From Sipunculus nudus (taxonomy: Eukaryota > Annelida > Sipuncula > Golfingiida > Sipunculidae), in assembly GCA_026874595.1 (NCBI GenBank), contig CM049313.1, positions 67,264,659 to 67,328,658 on the forward strand: a stretch of DNA of 64,000 nucleotides, in the 5' to 3' direction. This document shows positions 1 to 12,539 of this stretch, piece by piece. The notes below the pieces were generated by a model. It had not been told where the DNA came from, searched no databases, and saw nothing but the letters and a program-made list of their open reading frames with translations. Positions within the stretch are counted from its first letter, which is position 1. Every line of letters starts with the position of its first letter. The position numbers and the translations under genes are program-made.

Positions 1-3000
1 AGACAGAAACAGACAAAGAGACAGAGACAGAAAAAAAGAAAGACAGAGACAGAGAGCGAGAAAGAGAAAGATAGAGAAAAGAGAGAGAGAGAGAGAGAGA
101 GAATGAGAGAGAAAGATGTACAAAAAGTATAAATCCAAAACAGGAGTGGATGAAAAAAAGGTAGGCGAAAAATAGAGGGAGAGTAAAGAAGAACGAGACT
201 AAGAGAGACAGAGACAGACAGACTGAGGTAAAGACAGAAGAAAAAAAAAGAAACGCATGAACGAGAGCGGCAGCAGAAAGGAAGCGGAATGAGACAGAGC
301 CAATTAGTTAATTTCAGAGTCGTCAAAGTTATCAAGCCGCAGCGCGATCTGAAACTGGTGACATGTACACATCCCCATTATAATTATAGTCTAGACACCC
401 ACAGTTCGCCGAGAGCGTAGTGTGAATAAAGCTACATGAACCACACTATATAAAATACCTTATTATTAGGCAAAGAAAGTTTGGTTATCGGATACATTTT
501 TTATTCAGAAATCAGGGCAGAAGGGCGATTGTTTCAAGCTTTTGTTATTAAGTTTCGATAACAATTTTATATGACAACATGATAAAAAAAGAATTGTTTT
601 GCTGTGTATGCAAACGTTTATCGTAACAAACGTAAATCGGTAAATTCAACTGAAAATTTTGAACTTCTTTATTTCATTCCAATGTGTCCATTAAAAAATC
701 ATATATTTAAAGAGGGATCCATATCTGCGTTTATACAACCGGTTACATATATATCTAAAACCAGTACCTAAAGATACACAAAAATAAACATGGAGAAATC
801 TACAGATTAAACATAATCGTTGTTTAAAAGAGTCCATTTTGAAAATTCGTAGAAGGTCTCGTGGAATAACGTCAGTTAACGAACAGATTCGTTCGTATTT
901 AAAGTAAGCAATAGGATCCTTAAAGAATCCTCAGGGGTTCTGATCCTTTCCGTGATGATTGGATAAAGGCCTTTATCTTGTTTTGCATTTAAAACTGATA
1001 TAACGAACTGGACCATGGAGCTAATTGGCTAAATAGGCCATCCGAGTGAAACATGTTTGCATGAAGAATATAAATAAACATAACAAACGTACCATAAAAT
1101 AAGTCATATTAGAAATCATATTTTAGATATTATCCTTGTTACCTGTAACAAAAGTGAAATATCTGGGCTATTTAATAACGTGAACTAGTTATATAATATT
1201 AAGAAAACTTATAAAAGTGAGAGAGAGAGAGAGAGAGAAAAGAAGAGAGAGATGCATGGCATTTAATAGCAACAACAGGTTTGGATGAAAAAGAGTAAGA
1301 GGAAAGAGATGGAGTGAGGGAAAATATGAACGAGGATAAGAGAGGCAGAGACAGAGACAGATAGACAGACTGAGACTGAGACAGAAAAAAAGAAAGAAAC
1401 GCATGAGCGAGAACGGCAACAAAAATTCAGCGGAAATGAAAAGTGCCAGTTAGTTAAATTCAACGTTGCCAGTTAAAAAACTAAAGTTATCAAGCCGCAG
1501 CATAACATGGAACAGGTAACATTTACACATACCGATTATGTAGTCTACTCAGGGTTCGTCGGAAGCGTGGCGTGAATCAAGGTACATTTCCTTGAACAGA
1601 TCAGAGTCAACATCCGATAGGTGAGCTTTTCAGAAGAAACCCACTACTAGGCTTCGTATGAACTTCATTGAATAAATACCTGTGAATTATTAGGCAAAAA
1701 TGTTGGGTTATCAGATACCTTTTTTCGGAGATCCGGAACAAAGAGCGTCTGTTTCAAGTTTTTATTATAAAGTTTCGATATGAATTTCATATGCTCTGGG
1801 GACAACATGATAACAACATAAATACATTGCTGTGTATGCAAAAATTTATCGTAACATCTCTGACTGCAGCAAAAGTGATTTATCTAATCTATTTAATGGC
1901 AATAGCTAGAAATATATAATATTTAGAAAAAAAGCTTATAAAAGAGAGAAAAAGAGACAGAGAGCGAGAGAGAGAAAGAAATATATAGATAAAGGAGAGA
2001 GAGACGCACGGCAAATAAAAGAGCCACAACAGGAGTGGACGAAAAAGAGTAAGGAGAGAAATAGGAAAAAGAAGAAAAAGGGCTGGAGCGACAGAGACAG
2101 AGACAGAGTGACAGACTGAGGCTGAGACAGAAAAAAAAAAAAGAAAGAAACGCATGAGCGAGAACGGCAACAGAAAGGCAGTGGGATGAAAATGAGCCAG
2201 TAATTTAATTTCATAGTTGTCAGTTGAAAAAACTGAAGTTATTAAGCCGCAGCACAATACAGAACAGGTAACCTGTACACATCACCATTATATAGTCTAC
2301 TCAGGGTTCGTCGAGAGCGTGGCGTGAATCAAGGTCTATTTCATTGAACCTATCAGAGCCAACATCCGATAGGTGAGCTTTTTGCTTTTCAGAAGAAACC
2401 CGAAACTAGACTTCGTATGAACTGCACTGAATAAACACCTGTGAATCATGAGGCAAAAAAAGTTGGGTTATCAGATTTCAGCAATCAGAATAAAAGGGCG
2501 TTTGTTTCAAGTTTTTATCATGAGGTTTCGATAACAATTTCATATGATCAGGGTACAATATGATAACAACATAAGTGTTTTACTGTATATGCAAAAGTTT
2601 ATCTCCACAAACGTAAATCGGTGAATTTCAACTGAAAACCAAAATATAAGTTTAACACGTGCGGTGCCTGAAAAGTTAATATTTACTTTGACATTGTTAG
2701 TAAAACTATATTAGGTTTTGTCTTTTATCACATTACATTAACGTATGTGTTCTGTGTAGATGATAGCATCAATTATTAGGTAAAATGCATCAGGTAAAAA
2801 CTCATTTAATTCTTTCTAATGTGTCAATAAAGGAATAACATATTCGAAGAGGGATCCATATCTGCGTTTATACAACCCATTTCATATATATCTTAAACCA
2901 GTATCATAAGATAAAAAAAAATTAATGGATAAATCATCTACAGATAAAACAAAATCGTAATTCAAAAGAGTCCATTTTGAATATCATAAAAATCTCGTAG

Positions 3001-3350
3001 AATAAAGTCTATTAATGAACAGTTTCGATCGAATACAAAGGATGCAATGTGATCCTTAAGGGATCCCGAGGGATTCTGATCCTTTCCTTGATAAATTGAA
3101 AAAAAGACCTTCATCTTGTTTTGCATATATATCTGATATAACGAACTGGACCCAGGAACACATTCGCTAAATAGGCCATCCGAGTGAAAAATGTTTGAAA
3201 TAAAAAGAAATTAATAAACCATAACAAACAGACTATTTAACTAGTCATATAAGAAATCATATTTCAGATAACATACTTGTTGCATGTAGCAAAGGCCAAC
3301 TGTCTAGGCTATTTGATAGTATTTACTAGTTAAATATTATATAGAAAAAA
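1..3350. repeat. Three direct copies of a GA-rich repeat
   Basis: Three related copies lie head to tail: one cut by the window start (to about 1190), one of about 720 bp (1190-1911) and one of about 1420 bp (1912-3330). Landmarks recur in order: a GA/CAGA-rich purine tract, the motif AACGCATGAGCGAGAACGGC (near 252, 1400 and 2150), TATCAAGCCGCAGC, and ATTAGGCAAA. Copies 1 and 3 also share GGGATCCATATCTGCGTTTA (near 714 and 2853) and TAGGCCATCCGAGTGAAA; copy 2 lacks that part, so it carries an internal deletion of about 700 bp. The minus-strand open frames here are only Leu/Ser/Phe-rich readings of the GA tracts. Family not recognised. Confidence 0.8.
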
Positions 3351-3759
3351 AAACAAAAGCCTTTAAAATGTAAAAAAAGTAAAAGATAAAACATAGGTCA
3401 GTCAGATGCGATTAATGAAAAATAAAAAAAAAAAAAATGGCAGATGGATCATATTATGTGTGCGCTGTCTAGATCACCTTGGCCTAGTATGATAACCTGA
3501 GGGTGAGTTTCCGGTGGCATTCGATTATAAAAATGACGCGATGGTGCCTTGAAGTGCAGCAACTTGATGCTCACTATCAGAAATTCTGTTTTCACCAGTC
3601 ATGTATTTGATTGTCATATCCCCAGAAACGGACATTGAGGAACGCTACTTAATCAGAAAAGTGTCAACAAGCGAGAAAGATTTCAAGGTTGATGTGACGG
3701 TTTCAGACAGTGAGAGCAGACGCGAGAATGGTACGGGGTCCCGGAAGGGACATGGATAC
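3351..3759. other. Non-coding stretch, nothing recognised
   Basis: No open frame with protein-like content and no repeat of the neighbouring types is visible. There is a short A-rich tract near 3420-3437. Confidence 0.5.
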
Positions 3760-4140
3760 TAGATTTATTTCGGGGGAAATATCGCGTTCTCTCGCCATCT
3801 TTTAGCTCAATCTTGGCAATATTTCTTGTTCCTTCGCGATCCTTTCGCGTTCCCTGGCAAACATATCGCAATCCCTCCCCTCGATCTCTTCTCGTCCCTA
3901 GCGAATATGTCGCTATCCTTCGCGAACTTTTAGGGTTCCTTGGTGAATATTTCGGGGTCACTCGCGTTCTTTATGCGTTCCCTGGTGATAATATAGCATT
4001 ACTTAGTAATATTTTTGCGTGCCCTGGCGAATATTTCCGTTTTCTGGCGATCTTTTCTCGTTCACTCTTGTTAATCTGATCTCACCATGATGTTGAAGAA
4101 ATAGGAATGCTGATCGCGAAAAGATTGCGAGGGACTGCGA
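3760..4140. repeat. Degenerate minisatellite (CCCTGGCGAATAT type)
   Basis: Variants of GCGTTCCCTGGCGAATAT recur every 24-30 bp (for example near 3847, 3895, 3985 and 4018), spaced by TTCGCGA/TCTCG pieces. Open frames on both strands are by-products of the repeat and show no domain. Units are strongly diverged, which suggests an old array. Confidence 0.55.
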
Positions 4141-4480
4141 TATTGACCTAAAATAAATTTAGCACCAATGTCCCTCCAAGGCCTTTTACCAGTAGAGAAA
4201 GTAACCTCAATATCAGAGTATATAATAAACTAGTCTGAATCCGTATATGTTTTCGATGAAATGTTGAAAGTATGTCATGTTTTAGGCTACACATCAACAA
4301 CAGTGTTTTGGTATGACTTTATATCAGTTTGTGTGGGTTGATGATTGACATAAGCATGTAGGATTTATGAGCTCCGCTGACTTGCTCTTTGTCTGTCATC
4401 CTTCCGTCCGTTACCAGGGCACACATCGTAACCGCCGAATGTAGACACTTCTAAATTAACTTCAAAGGAGGTCTCATAGG
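4141..4480. other. Non-coding stretch, nothing recognised
   Basis: Single-copy-looking A+T-rich DNA between two degenerate arrays. No gene or structured repeat seen. Confidence 0.4.
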
Positions 4481-5990
4481 TAACCCCAAATTGGTTCACA
4501 ATGACCTATCTTCTGCTAATTTTATGAAACTGAAGACATACTTTTGAGCACCATGAACGTCAGACTGTTTTATATGTTTGAAGCAGTGTCTTTTTTGTCC
4601 CTTTAATTTTGATTCCCTGATTGATTCAATCAATGTTGCCGAAAGTCTAATCTGCAGAAATATAGGGTTTCTTGTGAACACCATAACTTTTGAAGTACAT
4701 ATGTTTACCCTCAAATTTTATAGACATATTATTTCAACAAAGTTCTCACATGATATCAAAATAGTGACCTTGACTTTGAACTGCAAGGTCTATTGAACTT
4801 ATGATTTTTGTGGCCCGAATAACCTCGGCAGTGCTGTAGATTTTTCTATCAAATTTTAAACATCAATTTTTTTCCGCCATATCCTCAAATGAGTTCGAAA
4901 ACTGTTGACCTTGACCTTTTTCTTAAAGTTCAGATCTAATGAATTTATTTATTATTATGGCCACTATAACTTTTAATCACTGCACTTATGATCTTCAAAT
5001 TTGACATGAAGATTTTTTGTGCCGTGTTCTCTAAAAAGCTTAAAACTGGCGACCATGACCACGACTCTATCTTCAAGTTCAAATTTGAGGATATTCCATA
5101 GCATTATGAACGCTATAACTTTTGAAGTTCTTTGGCAAACCAACTGTTTGCGTGATGTCCTCGTAAAAGTTCGAAAACTGATGACCTTGACCCTGATCTT
5201 CAATCAAAATCTATGGACCTGTAGGTTATTATAACGCCTAAAGCGTCTGAAGAGCTGCATATATTCTCTTTAACTTGACACGCTCGTTGCTTCTGTCATC
5301 TTCTCGGGTAAGTTGCAGTATTTAGGTATAATATAAACTATATATATATACTCCTTTAACATCCCACGTGCTGCATATTTTTCTTCAACTTGACACGTCC
5401 ATTGTTTCTGTCATGTTCTGGGATGAGTTTGAAAACTTGGGTTTTGGTATTGACTTTCAAGGTCAAATCTGCTGAAAGCTAGCATAACTGACCCTTATCA
5501 GTACTGAACAATTTTTTTTCCCTCAAATTTCACACACAAATTGTTTCCAAAATACTCTTTGACAAAGTCAAAATATTGATATTCGACTACAAGGTCAAAC
5601 TAGCCAAAACGTAAACTCTTTGTTAATTTAGTCTCTTTTAGATAATTACACATTTTGTCCTCACAAAATTGTGCAAGCAACAAAAAAACTGGTAACCTTG
5701 GCCTTAATCTTCCAGGTCAAATCGGCCGAATTATACTAAGTTTTTAACATTTATGTAAGGCAATATCTTTGGAAGCGTTGTGTATGAGTCTCTCAGAGTT
5801 GACACAGACGTTTTTTTAACCAATCTCGGAGGAGTTTTAAATTTGTTTACCTTGACCTCAATCTTATTCTTTTCTTGTACAACCTGTATAGTCCAGTCAT
5901 TATTCAGTCTGCACATGTTTGACCAATCACGTACAGAAAAACCCTTTGGTGCCAGAAGTCAAAAGGTCAAGATCACATCTAAAATGTCAT
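4481..5990. repeat. Degenerate tandem array with TGACCTTGACC core
   Basis: About eight diverged units of roughly 120-200 bp share a core of the form GTTCGAAAACTG...TGACCTTGAC...TTCAAGGTCAAAT (near 4765, 4910, 5055, 5180, 5440, 5575, 5695 and 5855), often followed by ATAACTTTTGAAGT. The core contains nuclear-receptor-like half-sites (AGGTCA on the minus strand). Small open frames on both strands have no recognisable domain. Confidence 0.6.
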
Positions 5991-6049
5991 GCTAGTCAGC
6001 TGAGCGTCATGAACCATGGGTCACCTGTTTTGGCATGAAACCTATGTGT

Positions 6050-9000
6050 TTGGCTATGCCTTGATATCAGTATCTTCAATGGCTTTATACCAGCATGTTT
6101 ATTTTGTCATGATTATATATGGGTGTGTGTGTTGGTTTTGTGTAGCTTGATATCATTGTAGTGATTTTGTTATGGGTTGCTTTTAGTGTATCGGTTTTGT
6201 TATGGCTTGATATCTGTGGTGGGTTTCGTATTGGCTTAAGATCAATGCAGCGGATTTGTTATGGCTTTATATCAGTGTGTCGATTTGTTATGGCTTGATA
6301 TCAATATGTTGGATTTGTTGGGGCTTGGTATCAGTGTTTGGATTCCGTTAGGGCTTAATATCAGTTTGTGGGTGTTGTAATGTCTTGATTTCAATGTGTT
6401 GGTTATGTTATGGCTTGATATTAATGTAAGGGTTTTCTTATCACAGTGTTGGTTTCATTATGGCTTAAGATCTGTGAAGCGGTTTTGTTATGGCTTGATT
6501 TCAGAGTGGTGGTTTTGTTATGGCTTGATATCAATGTATGGGTTTTGAAGGGCTTGATTATCAGTGTTAGGGTTTGTTATGGCTTGAGATCAATGTGAGG
6601 GTTTTGTTATGGCTTGAGATCGGTGTGAGGGTTTGTTATGGCTTGAGATCAATGTGAGGGTTTTGTTATGGCTTGAGATCAGTGTGAGGGTTTCGATTCG
6701 GCTTGAGATTGGTGTTAAGGTTTTGTGATAGCTTGATATCAGTGTCAGGGTTTTGTTATAGCTCGATATCAGTGTGAAACTTTCTTTATGGCGTGATATC
6801 AGTGTGAGGGTTTTGTTATGGCTTGATATCAGTGTGTAGATTTAGTTTCTTTATCCTGTTACTGTGTTGGTTTTGTTAAGGATTGGCATAAGTAAATAAG
6901 TCTTGTTATGGCTTGATACCAGTGTGTTGGTTTTATTCTGCTTGAACTTAGTGAGAGGGTTTGTTGTAGTTGATATGAGTTATAAGGTTTTGTTATGGTT
7001 TGACACCAGTGTGTGGGTTTTCCTATGGCTTGAACTCAGTGTGAGGGTTTGTTGCAGTTTGAAATCAGTGTGTGGGTTTTGTTGTTATTTGATATCAGTG
7101 TGTTGGTTTTGTTAGGGTTTGTTAACAGTTTGTGGGTGTTGTAATGGCTTGATTTCAGTGTTGTTGATATGAGTTATTAGGTTTTGTTTGGGCTTGATAT
7201 CAATGTGCTGGTTTTGTTATGGCTTGATATCAATGTATGGGTTTTGAAGGGCTTAATTATCAGTGTGAGGGTTTGTTATGACTTGAGATCAATGTGAGGG
7301 TTTTGTTATGGCTTGAGATGGGTGTGAGGGTTTGTTATGGCTTGAGATCAATGTGAGGGTTTTGTTATGGCTTGAGATCAGTGTGAGGGTTTTGTTATGG
7401 CTTGAGATCAGTGTGAGGGTTTCGATTCGGCTTGAGATTGGTGTTAAGGTTGTGTGATACTTTGATATCATTGTGAGGGTTTTGTTATAGCTCGATATCA
7501 GTGTGAAACTTTCTTTATGGCGTGATATCAGTGTGAGGGTTTTGTTATGGCTTGATATCAGTGTGTAGATTTTGTTTCTTTATCCTGTTACTGTGTTGGT
7601 TTTGTTAAGGTTTGGCATAAGTTAATAGGTTTTGTTATGGCTTGATACCAGTGTGTGGGTTTTATTCTGCTTGAACTTAGTGAGAGGGTTTGTTGTAGTT
7701 GATATGAGTTATTAGGTTTTGTTATGGTTTGACACCAGTGTGTGGGTTTTCCTATGGCTTGAACTCAGTGTGAGGGTTTGTTGCAGTTTGATATCAGTGT
7801 GTGGGTTTTGTTGTTATTTGATATCAGTGTGTTGGTTTTGTTAGGGTTTGTTAACAGTTTGTGGGTGTTGTAATGGCTTGATTTCAGTGTAGTTGATATG
7901 ATTTATTAGGTTTTGTTTGGGCTTGATATCAATGTGCTGGTTTTGTTATGGCTTGATATCAATGTATGGGTTTTGAAGGGCTTGATTATCAGTGTGAGGG
8001 TTTGTTATGGATTGAGATCAATGTGAGGGTTTTGTTATGGCTTGAGATCGGTGTAAGGGTTTGTTATGGCTTGAGATCAATGTGAGGGTTTTGTTATGGC
8101 TTGAGATCAGTGTGAGGGTTTTGTTATGGCTTGAGATCAGTGTGAGGGTTTCGATTCGGCTTGAGATTGGTGTTAAGGTTTTGTGATAGCTTGATATCAG
8201 TGTCAGGGTTTTGTTATAGCTCGATATCAGTGTGAAACTTTCTTTATGGCGTGATATCAGTGTGAGGGTTTTGTTATGGCTTGATATCAGTGTGTAGATT
8301 TAGTTTCTTTATCCTGTTACTGTGTTGGTTTTGTTAAGGTTTGGCATAAGTTAATAGGTTTTGTTATGGCTTGATACCAGTGTGTGGGTTTTATTCTGCT
8401 TGAACTTAGTGAGAGGGTTTGTTGTAGTTGATATGAGTTATTAGGTTTTGTTATGGTTTGACACCAGTGTGTGGGTTTTCCTATGGCTTGAACTCAGTGT
8501 GGGGGTTTGTTGCAGTATGATATCAGTGTGTGGGTTTTGTTGTTATTTGATATCATTGTGTTGGTTTTGTTAGGGTTTGTTAACAGTTTGTGGGTGTTGT
8601 AATGGCTTGATTTCAGTGTAGTTGATATGAGTTATTAGGTTTTGTTTGGGCTTGATATCAATGTGCTGGTTTTGTTATGGCTTGATATCAATGTATGGGT
8701 TTTGAAGGGCTTGATTATCAGTGTGAGGGTTTGTTATGGCTTGAGATCAATGTGAGGGTTTTGTTATGGCTTGAGATCGGTGTGAGGGTTTGTTATGGCT
8801 TGAGATCAATGTGAGGGTTTTGTTATGGCTTGAGATCAGTGTTAGGGTTTTGTTATGGCTTGAGATCAGTGTGAGGGTTTCGATTCGGCTTGAGATTGGT
8901 GTTAAGGTTTTGTGATAGCTTGATATCAGTGTGAGGGTTTTGTTATAGCTCGATATCAGTGTGAAACTTTCTTTATGGCGTGATATGAGTGTGAGGGTTT

Positions 9001-9640
9001 TGTTATGGCTTGATATCAGTGTGTAGATTTAGTTCTTTATCCTGTTACTGTGTTGGTTTTGTTAAGGTTTGGCATAAGTTAATAGGTTTTGTTATGGCTT
9101 GATACCAGTGTGTGGGTTTTATTCTGCTTGAACTTAGTGAGAGGGTTTGTTGTAGTTGATATGAGTTATTAGGTTTTGTTATGGTTTGACACCAGTGTGT
9201 GGGTTTTCCTATGGCGTGAACTCAGTGTGAGGGTTTGTTGCAGTTTGATATCAGTGTGTGGGTTTTGTTGTTATTTGATATCATTGTGTTGGTTTTGTTA
9301 GGGTTTGTTAACAGTTTCTGGGTGTTGTAATGGCTTGATTTCAGTGTAGTTGATATGAGTTATTAGGTTTTGTTTGGGCTTGATATCAATGTGCTGGTTT
9401 TGTTATGGCTTGATATCAGTGTGTGGGTTTTGGTAGGGCTTGATATGAATGTGTGGGTTTTGTAAGGGCTTGATATCAGTGTGTTGGTCCCATTGAGGCT
9501 TGATATCAGATTTTGGGTGTTGTAATTGCTAGAGATCAGGGTATTGGTTTTGTTATGGTTTGATATCAATGTTAGGGTTTTGTGAGGGCTTGTTATCAGT
9601 ATGTTTAAAGTGGGTTTTGTTAGGGCTTAAGATCAGTGTA
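6050..9640. repeat. Minisatellite array with a 729-bp higher-order repeat
   Basis: The basic unit is 27-30 bp, of the form GGCTTGATATCAGTGTGAGG followed by GTTTTGTTAT. Variant monomers recur in fixed order, giving a higher-order repeat. The marker GTTGATATGA(G/T)TTATTAGG lies at 7163, 7892, 8621 and 9349, spacing 729, 729 and 728. A second marker, CAATGTATGGGTTTTGAAGG, lies at about 6531, 7231, 7960 and 8689. The first interval is about 699, one monomer short. Both edges (6050-6430 and 9420-9640) are single diverged monomers without the higher-order pattern. Open frames here are only translations of the repeat. Confidence 0.92.
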
Positions 9641-10068
9641 TCGGTTCGGCGAAAATGTAACTTCCGTCAAGCTCCCATGCCTCGAGTATTGATAATGAAT
9701 AATAAACTACAAGAATACAAAAGCTGCAGTGCTTGTATATCTGAGCCCAGTAGGGCTTCCCGACCGTTATAAATCCGGCTATCCAAGAAGAACATGGACC
9801 GTGCTATCTTCAAAGGGATACTGTGCCGAACCCTTACACATTCCATCCCCGCGAAATGGTTGGTTAAGGCCCAGACTGTCAAACCGAGGTGTCGTTTGGA
9901 AATTGAAATCAGCTATATGGTATGAGCGCGTTCTCCGCGCTTATGAAGGGACATTTCTGTTGAGCTTCGGCTCGCACGGAAAAGGACTGTGTCATTTATT
10001 ATTTGGTGATATATCATTTTTGAACAGACACTCCTGTCAGTGGTTTTTAGTAGTTTATCGTTTAATTG
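9641..10068. other. Spacer with short palindromes, probably repeat-derived
   Basis: A GC-richer spacer. It contains two small inverted repeats: GCGCGTTCTCCGCGC near 9926 and AGCTTCGGCT near 9963. A 124-codon frame at 9729-10103 (+) runs out into the adjacent repeat and shows no domain, so I do not call it a gene. Confidence 0.4.
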
Positions 10069-12056
10069 CTTGCCGGAATCAAAGATTTCGGCAAGCATAT
10101 TAGTCAGTTGCGTATGTCTGTTTGTCTGTTTGTCTGTCTGTCTGTTTGTTTGTCATCACTCTCCTGGACACAATTTTGCCATAATCACCTTGAAACTTAC
10201 AGGGATAATGGAAAACAAAATTTCTAGGTGCCCTATTGTTTTTGGTTAATATAGGTCAACAGTTAAGGTCAAGGTCATCGAAAAACCTCGAAATTTTATT
10301 TTCCTCATAACTTGGTCAAAAATGGTCGTATCAACCTCATTCTAAGATCATTCTGTTCGTCTTTCCTTTCCCCATATCATGGTATGATCAACTTTTGTTG
10401 ACTTTGTGTCACCTTGTCAGTATGTCTGTCTGTTCCTCTGTTGTTGTCAATTTTGACAACGGCCTTGATGTTCTGTCTGACATTTAGTAGAGTACAGGCC
10501 ACAATTTTGCAGCAATCACCTTGAAACTTTCAGAGATGATGGAGAATTAAATTTCTAGGTGCCCTGTAGTTTTTGGTCAAAATAGGACAAAGGTCAAGGT
10601 CAGGGTCATTAAAACTTCTCAAAACGGTTTTTTTTTCATATCTTTGTGACTATTAGTCGTATCTACTTCAACGATAGCTCATTTTAATCGTCATTCCAAG
10701 GCCTGTCATCTGGTGTGTAGCTGACTCAAATTTGCCGTAACCATGGTTACAAATTTTGGGGGAAAATCATGATGTTCGAAAATAAGGGGTCTTATTTTTC
10801 TAACTTTGTCAGTTTTAAAGCTAGAGTGATCTAGTTTTTTGCATCAAGTAGCATTCAACTAGTACTACAAGATTTTATTACAAGTCTTGCAGTATCTCGT
10901 AAAATATCTCGTGAATAGAGATATTTCGAGATTTCATTCATCTTGCGCCAAAGGCCACATTATTGCAGGAATCTTTTTGAAACTGACATATTATAAGTCC
11001 TACACTAGTGTCTCGAAATTGTTTTTTTCATTTTCCGGATATGGCCGCAAGGGGGCGCTGGATGCGAACCTCCTGAACATATCATATTTTGGCCATATCT
11101 CCAAAATTATAAGCCTCAATTACATAAACTATAGCTTATTTTCTTCCTCTGGGTCTTCTCCATAACCTGGAGTAGTCATCTGGACTCAATCTTGAATCAC
11201 TTTGTCAGTGTTTTCGTCTGTTTGTCAGTTGTCCTTAAATTCGCCTGCTTGTTGGTTCTTGCGTCTCAATTAAAGCATTCTATAGGCCACAGTTTTGACG
11301 GAATCCTTTTGAAACTATTACATCTTATGTCTTACACTAATTTCTAAAAATAAATTTTTCATTTTCCGGATATGGCCACTAGTGGGCGCTGCACACGACC
11401 CTCACACACATACCATTGTATTGGCCATATCTCTACACCCAAAGCCTCAGTTACATAAGCTATAGCTTATTTTCTTCCTTTGAGTCTTCTCCATAACCTG
11501 ATTAAGGCATATGGTTTGAATCTTCTGTCACTTTGTCAGTGTGTCCATCTGTTTGTCCGTTATCCTCAAAGTCGCCTGCTTGCTGGTTCTTACGCCTTAC
11601 ATATAGCATTCTACAAGCCACAGCTTTGACGGAATCCTTTTGAAACTGGGACATCTCATGTCATACACTAATAATACGAAACGCATTTGTCGTCTTCTAG
11701 AGGGCGCTACAGTCGAGCCTCCCAAGTATATCATTAATTCGCCATACCTCCAAAACCATAAATCTAAATTACATAAATTATAACTCATTTTCTTCCTTTG
11801 AATCTTCTCAATCACCAGGTTATGTCATCTGGTGTCAATCTTGTCTCACAAAGTCAGCATGTCTGTCTGTTCGTCTTTTGTTGTCAGCTTTGTCTGCTTG
11901 CCTGTTCTTTTGTCTCATATGACATTCTACGGGCCACATATTCTCAGCAATGTCCCTGAGAGTCATTCCATTAATAGATAACCGACAATATGTTCTGTCT
12001 GTCCGTCTGTGTTTCACTTCCGATTTCCGGCAAGCGTTCGACCTATGGTCGTCTAG
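10069..12056 (+). repeat. Compound repeat with tandem core and GTCT microsatellite (copy 1)
   Basis: The left end carries a near-palindrome, GCTTGCCGGAATC...GATTTCGGCAAGC, and the right end TTTCCGGCAAGC (about 12026-12037), so the outer ends form a 12-13 bp imperfect inverted repeat. A (GTCT/GTTT)n tract follows the left end (10110-10150). The body holds units of about 315-345 bp, marked by TTTGTCAGTGTGTCCATCTG (near 11201, 11532 and 11850) and by CTTCTCCATAACCTG (near 11155 and 11487). An inverted, slightly shorter copy lies at 51996-53668. Subterminal palindromes, tandem core and tetranucleotide tract resemble the non-autonomous Helitron-related 'pearl'-type elements known from bivalves; this assignment is inference. 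Confidence 0.75.
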
Positions 12057-12455
12057 TTTTATAATTGAACTGAATTTGTTTTGGATGTGGACCCCTCAAA
12101 ACAGATTCCCTAATTGTCAAAAACTTTGATTTAGTTTTAATATATTTTCACCTTCTGATCAATAGAGGAACAGGATTGGATAAAATTTGCAAGCAATTAA
12201 ACTGTATTATCTCACTAATTTAGTGGGCTTGATATGTAATTCATTTTGTTTTTCCCTCCAAAAGGCGCTCAGAAAACTCCCGAATCAAATGGACAATTAT
12301 TAATGCAATTTGAAAGTTAAATAACATTTAACATATAGTAGGATTTTCAATCATCTCAGAAGAAAATGTTCCTTCTGTCTGTCTGCCTGTCTGTCTCTCC
12401 ATCTTCCTTCCAAGTGTTTGTCTGTCTTTATAGTATTCCCCGGCCCGTCCCCCCC
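12057..12455. other. Non-coding stretch, nothing recognised
   Basis: A+T-rich, no open frame of note. A short CTGT/CTGC-type run occurs at about 12374-12396. Confidence 0.4.
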
Positions 12456-12456
12456 G

Positions 12457-12537
<81 letters not shown>
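12456..12537. repeat. (CT)n followed by (TA)n microsatellite
   Basis: A CT tract (about 12456-12497) runs directly into a TA tract (about 12499-12537). Confidence 0.95.

Positions 12538-12539
<2 letters not shown>

Noticed and set aside
1189-2257. Minus-strand open frames rich in Leu, Ser and Phe
   Set aside because: They are translations of GA-rich microsatellite tracts, recur in each repeat copy and have no domain.
7289-9569. Minus-strand frames with a repeated TLTLISSHNK motif
   Set aside because: They are direct readings of the 27-30 bp minisatellite; not conserved outside it.
6550-9600. Telomere-like TTAGGG occurrences
   Set aside because: Scattered single TTAGGG hits arise from the minisatellite monomer variant; no tandem hexamer run.
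6050-9640. CRISPR-like array
   Set aside because: Monomers are contiguous with no unique spacers, and the window is eukaryotic.
9729-10103. 124-codon plus-strand frame
   Set aside because: Runs into the compound repeat, has no domain and a competing opposite frame; likely chance.
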